DNA of 64,000 nt from Pseudonocardia sp. TRM90224. Its GTDB lineage: Bacteria > Actinomycetota > Actinomycetes > Mycobacteriales > Pseudonocardiaceae. The translations under genes were made by a program, and so were the position numbers. The stretch lies in the NCBI RefSeq assembly GCF_021245725.1, contig NZ_JAJGSX010000040.1, positions 1 through 64,000 of the forward strand. The letters are read 5' to 3'. Shown piece after piece: positions 15,675 to 23,214 of the stretch (position 1 is its first letter; every line of letters begins with the position of its first letter). The notes beneath the pieces are model-generated. The model saw nothing but the letters and a program-made list of their open reading frames with translations. It made no database searches and was not told the origin of the DNA.

Positions 15675-16574
15675 ATGGGCCGCCGGACGTTCTTGGGAGC
15701 GGCGGCCCTGCTGCCGCTGGCCGGTTGCGCAACCAGCGCGACCAGCGCACCACCGGCGGCACCGCCCACTCCCCCACCCCCGCCCGTCGAGGAACGGCAC
15801 GACCACCTCGTCGGGCTGGAGCGGAAGTTCGACGCCCGTCTTGGCGTCTACGCGCTCTCGACCGGCAGCGGTGCGATCGTCGCGCACCGGGCGGACGAGC
15901 GGTTCGCGTTCTGCTCGACGTTCAAGGCACTGGCCGCGGCCGCCGTCCTGCAACGCAACCCGATCTCGCACCTCGAGACCGTCCTGACCTACACGGAGGC
16001 CGATCTGCTGAAGAGCGCCGTCGTGACCAGGGAGCACGTCGCGTCGGGGATGACGATCCGGCAGCTCTGCGACGCCGCGGTGCGCTTCAGCGACGGGACG
16101 GCCGGCAACCTGCTGCTGCGCGACCTCGGGGGGCCGGGCGAGCTGACGACGTACGCGCGGAGCATCGGCGACACCGTCACGCAGATGGACCGGATCGAGC
16201 CCGCGATCGTCGAGGCCACGCCGGGCGACCCGCGCGACACGTCGTCGCCGCGGGCGTTCGGCACGAACTTCGAGCGGATCGTCCTCGGCGAGGCGCTGCC
16301 CGTCGAGCAACGTGGGTTCCTCCGCGATCTGCTCGAACGCAACACCACCGGCGACCGCCGAATCCGCGCCGGCCTGCCGGCCGGCTGGCGCGTCGCCGAC
16401 AAGACCGGGACGGGCGACTACGGCACGGCCAACGACATCGCCGTCGGATGGCCACCCGGCGGCGCACCGCCGATCGTCCTCGCGATCATGTCGAGCAAGG
16501 CCACCAAGGACGCCCAGTACGACCAGGCACTACTGGCCGAGGCCGCCGCATACGTGGCTGACAAGATCACCTGA
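15675..16574 (+). CDS. Class A beta-lactamase lipoprotein
   Basis: A 299-residue serine beta-lactamase. MGRRTFLGAAALLPLAGCATS is a twin-arginine type lipoprotein signal with the lipobox LAGC. Motifs: CSTFKA (Ser70-Lys73), FSDGTAGN (Ser130-Asp-Gly, as in mycobacterial BlaC), EPAIVEATPGDPRDTSSP (Glu166, but Val where Asn170 is usual) and ADKTGTGDYG (KTG 234-236). It would hydrolyse beta-lactams at the outer face of the membrane. The start is ATG 15675; upstream in-frame codons fall in the tandem repeats. ATGA overlap with the next gene. Confidence 0.9.
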   Translation: MGRRTFLGAAALLPLAGCATSATSAPPAAPPTPPPPPVEERHDHLVGLERKFDARLGVYALSTGSGAIVAHRADERFAFCSTFKALAAAAVLQRNPISHLETVLTYTEADLLKSAVVTREHVASGMTIRQLCDAAVRFSDGTAGNLLLRDLGGPGELTTYARSIGDTVTQMDRIEPAIVEATPGDPRDTSSPRAFGTNFERIVLGEALPVEQRGFLRDLLERNTTGDRRIRAGLPAGWRVADKTGTGDYGTANDIAVGWPPGGAPPIVLAIMSSKATKDAQYDQALLAEAAAYVADKIT

Positions 16575-16987
16575 TGGGCACTTGGGGAACGGGCTCGTTC
16601 GACAACGACAACGCCGCCGATTTTGCGGGCGACCTCGACGATGCCACGGCAGCGGACCGCCCAGCGTTGCTCAGGGAGGCGCTCGACAACGCCGCCTCCG
16701 CCGACCACCTCGACTCGTACGAGGCGGACCTGGCGATTGCCGCAGCCGCGATCGTCGCCGCGCAGCTTCCCGACGGCCCCCGACCCAACCCGAACTACGG
16801 GCCGAACTTCGTAGCCGCCGGAGAACCGGTCGCGGTCGACCCGGACCTGTTCGCGCTGGCTCGCGCGGCGCTCACCCGGATCCTCGACGACGAGGAGAAC
16901 GAGTGGCTCGAGCTCTGGCAGGAGAGCGGCGACGCCGACGCGGCGATCGCCGTCGTCGAGGCGCTCCGGAACGCGCTGCCCGCCTGA
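16574..16987 (+). CDS. DUF4259-like protein
   Basis: A 137-residue soluble acidic protein starting MGTWGTGSFDNDNAADF, the hallmark opening of DUF4259 proteins, then two helical stretches with many Asp/Glu residues. Function unknown. It overlaps the beta-lactamase stop by ATGA and so is translationally coupled to it, although no functional link between the two families is known to me. Confidence 0.8.
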   Translation: MGTWGTGSFDNDNAADFAGDLDDATAADRPALLREALDNAASADHLDSYEADLAIAAAAIVAAQLPDGPRPNPNYGPNFVAAGEPVAVDPDLFALARAALTRILDDEENEWLELWQESGDADAAIAVVEALRNALPA

Positions 16988-16993
16988 ACGACG

Positions 16994-17578
16994 TCAGCTG
17001 CGCGGGAACCGCGCCCGCACGGCGTCGATGCAGCGGTCGCGCGAGGTCGGGCCGCCGAACCGCAGCCGGTCGTACGCCGTGAACTCGCGCTCGAGCCCGT
17101 CGAGCTCGTCGACCAGCCCGTGCAGACGTGCGTTCCAGCCGGGGGTGCCGGCGTCCGGCAGGTCCGGCGCGGCCGTGATCGCGGCCGTCAGCTCGTCCTT
17201 GCGCTGCAACGCGACCGGCGTGACGGCACGCATGCAGACGTACTGCCCGCTGAGGTAGGACCGCCATTCCTCGCCGGCCTGCTCCCGATCGGCCCACTGC
17301 GCGCGGAACCATTGTTCGAGCCGGTCGATCCCGCCGGCCTCGTCGGCGAGGTCGAACAGATCGGCCGGCACCATCATCGCGCCGTCGGACCGCACATAGC
17401 TCGGCATCGGGAGCCGGCCGGCGAGCATCAGCTCATGCGTCTCGTCGACGTCGCGTCCGCGCGCCCGGCACAGGTCGTCCAGCACGACGAACTCGGCCGT
17501 CACGTAAGCGTCGTCGACATCCGTCATCCGGTGGTCGCCGTTGATCTCGCGGAATCGCGCGAGGAGCGGATGCATCAT
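16994..17578 (-). CDS. Conserved hypothetical protein
   Basis: A 194-residue soluble protein opening MMHPLLARFREINGDHRMTDVDDAYVTAEF. A short helical N-terminus with LDDLCRARGRDVDETHELMLAGRLPMPSYVRSDGAMM-type composition could include a degenerate helix-turn-helix (DUF6058-like, by memory, weak), followed by a helical region with YLSGQYVCMRAVTP. No catalytic motif seen. It converges with the DUF4259 gene and is separated by 68 bp from the next minus-strand gene. Confidence 0.65.
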   Translation of the reverse strand: MMHPLLARFREINGDHRMTDVDDAYVTAEFVVLDDLCRARGRDVDETHELMLAGRLPMPSYVRSDGAMMVPADLFDLADEAGGIDRLEQWFRAQWADREQAGEEWRSYLSGQYVCMRAVTPVALQRKDELTAAITAAPDLPDAGTPGWNARLHGLVDELDGLEREFTAYDRLRFGGPTSRDRCIDAVRARFPRS

Positions 17579-17646
17579 CGCTCCAGCCTAGGAAGCGGTA
17601 AGCGCGCTGCCCAATGCGAAGAAGTGATGCGACGCATCAGCCGTCG

Positions 17647-18609
17647 CTATGGCGCGTCCCACCGGTCGAGGACGCGCGTCGCGAAGAACGTGAGCCATTT
17701 CGACGGCGCACCGGGCTCGACGTCGACCTCGAACCACACGCGGCCCGAATGCCGCCCACCCTGCAGCCATCGGCCGTCCGGCTGCCGACCGGCCCGGATC
17801 ATCCCGATCGCCTCGGCCATCCGCGGGTCCGGCGCGCACCCGTCGAGCAGCGATGCCGCCCGGATGTGGTCGGCGGCGTGCAGCACGCTGTAGACCCAGC
17901 GGAACGGGTGCACCAGCTCCGACGCCCACGGTGCGACCTGCTCACCGGTCGAGAGGCGCCGGTACAGGTGCCGCCGGAGCAGGTACTCCTCGCCGCCGCG
18001 GCGCGCGGCGCGCAGCTCGTCCGTCCCGCCGGTGACCGCCTCGTGGTAGCGCAGGCCCTTCACCGTGTTCAGGGTCGAGTGGAACGACGAGACGGTCGCG
18101 CCCTCGACCCAGTTGCAGTTCCACCCGCCGTCCGCCATGCGGTGCTCGACGAGCCACCTGCCGATGCCGGAGACGTCCACGCCGAGCCACGCGCCGTTGG
18201 CGAGGGTCATCGCGTTGATGCAGGCGTCGACCTCGCCGTCCCAATAGGGCAGGTCGTCGTACTCCCAGCGGGAGCTCGCGGCGAGCCGCGCCGCGGTGTC
18301 GCCCAGCACCGCGGCGTCCAGCCCCCATTCGCGCAGCGTGGTGAGCGACCACGTCGTCGCCGTATACGGCTGCCCGGCTTCCTCGGGATCCGGCCGCTGC
18401 GCCGGGGCTGGGAAGTACGCCCCGCCGGCCCACTGCCCGTCGGGATCCTGCGCGGCGAGCAGCCGCGCCCCGAACCCCTCCGTCGCGACGCGGGTGCGCG
18501 TCGCCCGCCAGACGTCCTCCGGCAGGTGCGCGAGGTCGCGCTGCACCTGCCACCGCAGTGCGGGATCGGAGTCGAGCAGCCACTCCAGCACGTCGCTCAC
18601 GACGATCAC
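17647..18609 (-). CDS. Squalene-cyclase-like alpha/alpha-barrel repeat protein
   Basis: A 320-residue protein with prenyltransferase/squalene-cyclase-type QW-like repeats: DPDGQWAGGAYF, MADGGWNCNW and QPDGRWLQGG, each near a helix pair, and a hydrophobic barrel pattern. The DxDD motif of true class II cyclases is not seen, and it is about half the length of a squalene-hopene cyclase, so it may be a non-enzymatic or different-substrate relative. It starts at GTG 18609 or GTG 18600 and lies divergent from the lasso-peptide promoter. Confidence 0.7.
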   Translation of the reverse strand: MIVVSDVLEWLLDSDPALRWQVQRDLAHLPEDVWRATRTRVATEGFGARLLAAQDPDGQWAGGAYFPAPAQRPDPEEAGQPYTATTWSLTTLREWGLDAAVLGDTAARLAASSRWEYDDLPYWDGEVDACINAMTLANGAWLGVDVSGIGRWLVEHRMADGGWNCNWVEGATVSSFHSTLNTVKGLRYHEAVTGGTDELRAARRGGEEYLLRRHLYRRLSTGEQVAPWASELVHPFRWVYSVLHAADHIRAASLLDGCAPDPRMAEAIGMIRAGRQPDGRWLQGGRHSGRVWFEVDVEPGAPSKWLTFFATRVLDRWDAP

Positions 18610-18702
18610 CCTCGCAGAACCGGGGGCTCGCGCAACCCCCTGGCTGCGCGCTGATCACTTGCCTGTTTGCGGCAACAACATAGGCAACACAACGGACAAA
18701 TC

Positions 18703-18732
18703 TTGACATACTGTATGCAGTAGACATAGTCT
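18703..18732 (+). promoter_or_regulatory. Lasso cluster promoter with internal operator
   Basis: TTGACA at 18703-18708 and TAGTCT at 18727-18732 are spaced by 18 bp and precede the precursor ATG by 26 bp. The spacer contains TACTGTATGCAGTA, whose ends TACTG/CAGTA are inverted. GACATACTGTAT (18705-18716) also occurs exactly in the promoter region of the 24.6 kb transporter gene. Confidence 0.7.
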
Positions 18733-18758
18733 GAAACCTCCATCGAAGAGGGGATTCC

Positions 18759-18914
18759 ATGGAAACAACGGAAAGCTACGAGCAGTCGAGCCCTGTCCGC
18801 GAAACCTACGAACCGCCGGCACTCGTCGAGGTCGGCGGCTTCACGGAAATGACGATGGGTGCGTGCAGCCGGACGCCCGAAGGGCGCCCGCGCTTGTACT
18901 ACTTCGACTGCTGA
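18759..18914 (+). CDS. Lasso peptide precursor (predicted class III)
   Basis: A 51-residue precursor that the short ORF length tends to hide. Leader residues 1-33 contain YEPPALVEVGGFTEMTM, which carries the Tyr, Pro, Leu and Gly spacing recognised by lasso RRE proteins and the Thr two residues before the cleavage site. The predicted core, residues 34-51, is GACSRTPEGRPRLYYFDC. Gly1 could be joined to Glu8 to form an eight-residue ring. Cys3 lies in the ring and Cys18 is the C-terminal residue, so one disulfide could tie tail to ring, as in class III peptides such as BI-32169. Bulky Arg, Leu, Tyr and Phe in the tail could also lock it. The ATG follows GAGGGG. Ring size and disulfide are predictions. 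Confidence 0.9.
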   Translation: METTESYEQSSPVRETYEPPALVEVGGFTEMTMGACSRTPEGRPRLYYFDC

Positions 18915-18941
18915 GTCGAGCACTCCTGATCGGTGCGGCGG

Positions 18942-18979
18942 GCGCCGGCTCCTGGTCTTCCCGACCTCGGAGCCAGCGC
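18942..18979 (+). promoter_or_regulatory. Hairpin between precursor and cyclase genes
   Basis: GCGCCGGCTCC (18942-18952) pairs with 18969-18979 over 11 positions with one G-T pair, with a 16-base loop. It is placed 28 bp after the precursor stop and 50 bp before the cyclase start. It may stabilise the precursor message or reduce transcription into the processing genes. Confidence 0.55.
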
Positions 18980-19028
18980 TCGCCGTCGTCGTCATGCAAT
19001 TGCCGATCTCCGTCGGAGGAGGTTTCCC

Positions 19029-20825
19029 GTGGAAAGCGGGCGCTGGTTCGTGGTGCTGCCCGATTCGGATTCGGCGATCGCCATCACGCGCCGGGTGCAA
19101 CCATTCGCGTGCGCTTCCGTGGCGCACGCGTCGGGCCGGCCGTGGCTGGTGGGCTGCTGGGCCGCCGACGGGATCGCCATCGGCGCCTCGGACGCCGGCC
19201 GGGTCGCCGTGATCGGGACGTCGTCGGCGACGGAGGTGGACCTCGAACGGTGGATGGAGCGGGGCGTCGAACCGGAGCCGGCGGGTGCCTTCCACCTGAT
19301 CGCCTCCCATGACGGGAACGTGCGGGTGCGCGGGAGCGTCTCCGGCACACACCGCGTCTACCACGCGTTCGTCGACGGCGTGGCCGTCGCTGCCGACCGG
19401 GCCAGGACGCTGGCGTGGCTCGCGGACGCGCCGCTGGACGAGGAGCAGGTCGCGATGCGGATGGCCTACCCGCAGCCGCCGCACCCGATGGAGGACACCG
19501 CGATGTGGCGCGGCGTCGAGGCCCTGCCGGGCGGCTCGTTGCTGGCCGTCGACCGCGCCGGGCGCGTCGATGTGCGGCGTTGGTGGCGCTCGCCGGAACC
19601 GGAGCTGACGCTGGAAGACGGAGCGCCCCGGCTGCGTGATGCGCTGCTCGAAGCGGTGGCGGTGCGCGCCCGCGGGCGCGACGTGCTCGGCATGGACCTC
19701 TCGGGCGGGCTCGACTCCACCTCGCTCTGCTTCCTGGCCGCCCGCACCGGCGTCCGGCTGGTGACGGTGACGCTGAAGTGGGCGGCTGCCGGGAACGAGG
19801 ACGCGATGTGGGCCGATCGCGCCGCCGCGCACCTGCCCGACTGCGAGCGGCTGGTCTACGGGCCGGGCGAGCTGCCGGCCTTCTTCACCGGGCTCGGCGA
19901 GCCCAGCACCGATTCCGAGGACGAACCGGTGGCGGACGTGCGCGAAGGCGTGCGGCAGGACACGATCGACCGGGAGATGGCGGCGCGCGGCGTCGACCTG
20001 CGGCTGTGCGGCCACGGCGGCGACCACGTGGTGCTCGCCCCGCCCGCGTACGTGCACGAGCTGTTCCGCCGCTCCCCGCTCGAGGCGCTGCGGCGCGCGT
20101 CGGGTTACCGGGCCCGGCACCGCTGGCCGCGCGCCGCGACCGTCCGGATGCTGCTGGACCGGACCCCGTACCGCCAGTGGCTGGCTGCGACCGCCGGCTC
20201 GCTGACGGCACCGCCGGCCGACTGGGTGGACCCGTGGGGGATGGCGCCGAGGATGCCTCCTTGGGCGAGCGACGCCGCCGTCGAGGTGGTTGCGGACATG
20301 CTGCGCCGGAACGACGCCGAGCCGCTGCACCCGGCCCGCGGACAGCATGCGCGGATCCACTACGCGCAGTTCGCCGGGCGGGCCGGTCGCCAGCTGACCA
20401 TGCGGGGGATGGTCAGCGACTCGCCGTTCTGCGACGACAAGGTGATCGACGCCTGCCTCGCGGTCCGGCCCGAGGCGACCGCGTCGCCGTGGGAGTACAA
20501 GCCGCTGCTGGCGCACGCCATGCAGGGGCTCGTTCCCGCCGAGATCCTGGCCCGCACCAGCAAGGACGGGTCGGGGCACGAGTGGTTCGCCGGTTTGAAG
20601 GCGCAGCGCCCCGCGCTGGCCGCGCTGGCCGAGGACTCGCGGCTCGTCCGGTACGGCCTGGCCGACGCCGATCCGCTACGGCGGGCGCTGCTCAGCCCGC
20701 AGCTGGCCACCGTCCCGATGCAGCCGCTGGAGCAGACGATCAGCCACGAGGTGTGGCTGCGCGACCTCGATGCCAACCCGACACCCGCCTACCTGCGGAA
20801 GGACCATCATGCGGCTGCGCACTGA
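19029..20825 (+). CDS. Lasso peptide cyclase (asparagine-synthetase-like)
   Basis: A 598-residue enzyme that activates the Glu side chain of the core as an acyl-AMP and closes the macrolactam. The N-terminal half keeps the glutaminase-like fold but has no N-terminal Cys, as expected for lasso cyclases. The synthetase half shows the ATP loop SGGLDS at residues 225-230 and LCGHGGDHVVLAPP, followed by the KDGSGHEWFAGL region. GTG 19029 follows GGAGGAGG. It lies between the precursor and the recognition protein and overlaps the latter by 17 bp, so all four genes form one operon. Confidence 0.92.
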   Translation: MESGRWFVVLPDSDSAIAITRRVQPFACASVAHASGRPWLVGCWAADGIAIGASDAGRVAVIGTSSATEVDLERWMERGVEPEPAGAFHLIASHDGNVRVRGSVSGTHRVYHAFVDGVAVAADRARTLAWLADAPLDEEQVAMRMAYPQPPHPMEDTAMWRGVEALPGGSLLAVDRAGRVDVRRWWRSPEPELTLEDGAPRLRDALLEAVAVRARGRDVLGMDLSGGLDSTSLCFLAARTGVRLVTVTLKWAAAGNEDAMWADRAAAHLPDCERLVYGPGELPAFFTGLGEPSTDSEDEPVADVREGVRQDTIDREMAARGVDLRLCGHGGDHVVLAPPAYVHELFRRSPLEALRRASGYRARHRWPRAATVRMLLDRTPYRQWLAATAGSLTAPPADWVDPWGMAPRMPPWASDAAVEVVADMLRRNDAEPLHPARGQHARIHYAQFAGRAGRQLTMRGMVSDSPFCDDKVIDACLAVRPEATASPWEYKPLLAHAMQGLVPAEILARTSKDGSGHEWFAGLKAQRPALAALAEDSRLVRYGLADADPLRRALLSPQLATVPMQPLEQTISHEVWLRDLDANPTPAYLRKDHHAAAH

Positions 20826-21051
20826 CGTCGTTGCCGTCGACACGGAGGACGCGCGTGTGCTCCTCGACGAACGCACCGGCCGCTACTTCCAGCTGAACCG
20901 ATCGGGGGCGCTCATCCTCGACGCCGTGCTCGCGGGCGAGGATGCCGCACAGCGGCTGACCGAGACCTACGCCGTAGGCCCCGAGGAGGCCGCCGCCGAC
21001 GTCGACGACCTGCTGCGGCGGCTCACCGAGGCAGGACTCGTGGTCGCATGA
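20809..21051 (+). CDS. PqqD-like RiPP recognition protein (lasso B1)
   Basis: An 80-residue PqqD-fold protein. RLRTDVVAVDTEDARVLLDERTGRYFQLNRSGALILDAVLAGED followed by a helix-turn-helix-like C-terminal bundle is the lasso RRE signature. It binds the leader (the Y..P.L...G segment) and delivers the precursor to the leader protease. The start ATG 20809 lies inside the end of the cyclase gene. Its stop is followed by a family C hairpin instead of the usual overlap with the protease gene. Confidence 0.9.
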   Translation: MRLRTDVVAVDTEDARVLLDERTGRYFQLNRSGALILDAVLAGEDAAQRLTETYAVGPEEAAADVDDLLRRLTEAGLVVA

Positions 21052-21060
21052 GCAGGCGAG

Positions 21061-21129
21061 AACTTCCCCACCGTTTTGGGTGGATGCGCGCCAAAACGGC
21101 GCGCATGTGCACAAAACGGTGGGGAAGTT
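21061..21129. repeat. Family C hairpin element inside the lasso operon
   Basis: AACTTCCCCACCGTTTTG (21061-21078) and its perfect complement at 21112-21129 enclose a second perfect pair TGCGCGCC/GGCGCGCA (21085-21092, 21098-21105) with loop AAAAC. The same outer arms occur twice at 35969-36123. TGAGCAG occurs at 21049-21055 and again at 21144-21150, bracketing the element and suggesting an insertion between genes that formerly abutted. Confidence 0.8.
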
Positions 21130-21142
21130 GTGGGGGGCGGCG

Positions 21143-21556
21143 GTGAGCAGCAGCCAGGCGTTGCAGCGGGGCGAGCGGCCGCCGCTGGGCCGGCGGCTCG
21201 TCATCCACGTCGCGGTCGGCATCGCCCGTGGGCTGGCCCGACTCGCGCCGGTGCGGATCCGCCGGACGTTCGAGCTGCTCCGGCGGGGCGCCGCTGCGGC
21301 CACCCACGAACAGGCGCTCGCCGCCCGCCAGGACGTCGTCGCGGTCAGCGTCTTCTGCTCCGGCCGGTACTGCCTGGAGCGTTCCATCGCGACGGCGATC
21401 GTCTGCCGGCTGCGTGGTGTCTGGCCGGTGTGGTGCACCGGCGTGCGCACCCCGCCGTTCGAGGCGCACGCGTGGGTGGAGGTTGACGGTGTGCCCGTGG
21501 GTGAGCCGACCGACACCGTCACCTACCGGCACCTCATCGTCGTCGCGCCGGTGTGA
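21143..21556 (+). CDS. Lasso leader peptidase, transglutaminase-like (B2)
   Basis: A 137-residue cysteine protease of the lasso B2 family that removes the leader after the TxG site. The triad can be placed: Cys at about 77 in SGRYCLERS, His at about 109 in FEAHAWVEVDG and an Asp in the following DGVPVGEPTD segment. VSVFCSGRYCLERSIATAIVCRL and GVRTPPFEAHAWVEVDG are strongly typical. GTG 21143 is the start; a longer reading from 21080 would translate the hairpin. It is the last gene of the cluster; no ABC exporter or isopeptidase follows. Confidence 0.9.
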   Translation: MSSSQALQRGERPPLGRRLVIHVAVGIARGLARLAPVRIRRTFELLRRGAAAATHEQALAARQDVVAVSVFCSGRYCLERSIATAIVCRLRGVWPVWCTGVRTPPFEAHAWVEVDGVPVGEPTDTVTYRHLIVVAPV

Positions 21557-21782
21557 CCTGCGTCTCACCACCTGCCTCGCCCCAACGGTTCCGCCGCTGG
21601 TGAGGTCGTCCCCCCATGTCGGGCCGATCCGCCGAAGGGTGCGTGATGAGTTCTCGTCGGGCGCGAAGCATCGCAGGCCAGGTGCTGTGCTGGGGCTTGG
21701 ATCCCGGACCTGCGGACCCTGCTCGTGCTCTCCGACGCGATGCGGCGGCAGTCCCGGTGAGCGACGCCGCCCGAGGGGCATG
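21557..21782. other. Intergenic region after lasso operon
   Basis: 226 bp between the lasso protease and the CbrC-like gene. It contains an open but uncharacteristic reading frame on the plus strand and no clear stem-loop or promoter. I see no gene in it. Confidence 0.5.
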
Positions 21783-22346
21783 ATGGCGATCATGCCCGAC
21801 CCGGTGTTCCGGTACCACCCGGATCCGATCGCCACCGAATCCGCGGTCCCCGACGACCACGTGTGCGCCGTCTGCGGTGTCCGCCGGCAGACCCGCTACG
21901 ACGGGCCGATCTACGGCAGCCAGCCCGAGAGCGTCTGCCTGCACTGCATTCACTCCGGGGAAGCGGCACGCGCGCTGGCGACACCGGGTGCGCCGGAAGA
22001 CATCGCAGCCTCCTTCAGCGACGCCCAGGACGTACCTGCGGAGGTGCCGATCGCAGTCGTCGACGAGATCACCCAGCGCACCCCGGGGTTCACCGCTTGG
22101 CAGCAGGGGTACTGGCTCTACCACTGCGCCGACGGCGCGGCCTTCCTCGGCCCGGCCGGCTACGCCGAGCTCGAACCGCATCCCGACGCACTCGATTCGA
22201 TCCGGGCCGACTGCCGAATCTACGACTGGCCGGAAGACGACATCGAGGAAATGCTCCACCAGCTGGACCGCGACGGCTCCCCGACCGCCTACCTGTTCCG
22301 TTGCCTGCATTGCGGCACCCACCTCGCGTCGTGGGACTGCCACTGA
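21783..22346 (+). CDS. CbrC-like (UPF0167) protein
   Basis: A 187-residue protein with the CbrC family hallmark FRYHPDPIATESAVPDDHVCAVCGVRRQTRY and a second cysteine pair CLHCIHSG. A third pair, CLHCGTH, occurs near the C-terminus. The CxxC pairs suggest zinc binding. CbrC relatives in enterobacteria are linked to colicin E2 tolerance, but no function is established. ATG 21783 follows GAGGGG; ATG 21792 is possible. It stands alone after the lasso operon. Confidence 0.82.
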   Translation: MAIMPDPVFRYHPDPIATESAVPDDHVCAVCGVRRQTRYDGPIYGSQPESVCLHCIHSGEAARALATPGAPEDIAASFSDAQDVPAEVPIAVVDEITQRTPGFTAWQQGYWLYHCADGAAFLGPAGYAELEPHPDALDSIRADCRIYDWPEDDIEEMLHQLDRDGSPTAYLFRCLHCGTHLASWDCH

Positions 22347-22361
22347 TCACCCGATCACCCG

Positions 22362-23192
22362 CTACGTCATGCCGGCGCTCATGCCGCCCGACATGGTGAT
22401 CGCCTCGCCGCTCAGGTGCCGGCCGGCGTCCGACACCAGGAAGAGGATCGCGTTGGACACCTCCACCGGGTCGAGCAGCCCTTCGATCGCGGAGTTGTCG
22501 TCGAACATCTCCTTGACGTCGTCGCGGGTCGGGTTCTCCAGGTCGGGACGGAAAACCGCGTACATGGCCGGGTTGTCCAGCATCGGCGTGTTGACCCCGC
22601 TCGGCAGCACCGCGTTGACGGTGATACCGAACTGCTTGACCTCCAGCGCCAGCGACTTGACCAGCCCGAGCACACCCCACTTCGCCGCGGCGTAGTGCCC
22701 GGAGTTCGTCGCCCCCATGCGCGCGACGATCGAGGACGTCGCCACGATCCGCCCCGACCGCCGCTCGATCATGTGCGGGACGACCGCTCGGAAGGAGTTG
22801 AAGACGCCCGTGAGGTTGACGTCGATCATGTCCTGCCACTGCGCGCCGCTCATCTCCGCGATCGGGCCGTAGGAGGCGATCCCGGCGTTGGCGAGCAGGA
22901 TGTCGACGTGGCCGAGCTCGGCGACCGCCCGCCCGACCACGGCGTCGAGCTCGGCCTGCACCCGCACGTCGGCCGGCACTGCCACGCAGCGCCGGCCGAC
23001 CTTCTCCACTTGCGCGACCGTCTCGGCCAGATCCGCGGCCGAGCTGAGCGCGTAGGGCACGGAACCGATGGGCTCTGCGATGTCGCAGACCACGATGTCG
23101 GCGCCGGCCCCCGCCAGCGTCACGGCGTGCGAGCGGCCTTGGCCGCGCGCCCCGCCGGTGATCAGCGCGACCTTGCCGTCGAGATTCCCCAT
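22362..23192 (-). CDS. Mycofactocin-type SDR oxidoreductase
   Basis: A 276-residue short-chain dehydrogenase. The cofactor motif ALITGGARGQGRSHAVTLAGAGADIVVCDI with GARGQGRSHA is the signature of mycofactocin-dependent SDRs, in which the tightly bound NAD is recycled by mycofactocin. Active-site Ser-Tyr-Lys: ATSSIVARMGATNSGHYAAAKWGVLG. The mycofactocin genes themselves are outside this window. It lies 22 bp after the disrupted transporter gene on the same strand and was probably co-transcribed with it. Confidence 0.88.
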   Translation of the reverse strand: MGNLDGKVALITGGARGQGRSHAVTLAGAGADIVVCDIAEPIGSVPYALSSAADLAETVAQVEKVGRRCVAVPADVRVQAELDAVVGRAVAELGHVDILLANAGIASYGPIAEMSGAQWQDMIDVNLTGVFNSFRAVVPHMIERRSGRIVATSSIVARMGATNSGHYAAAKWGVLGLVKSLALEVKQFGITVNAVLPSGVNTPMLDNPAMYAVFRPDLENPTRDDVKEMFDDNSAIEGLLDPVEVSNAILFLVSDAGRHLSGEAITMSGGMSAGMT

Positions 23193-23214
23193 GCCGTCGA
23201 CGGTAGTCCGGATC

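Noticed and set aside
21557..22346. Lasso exporter or isopeptidase after the protease gene.
   Set aside because: The next gene is a CbrC-like protein with CxxC pairs; no ABC or peptidase motif is present.
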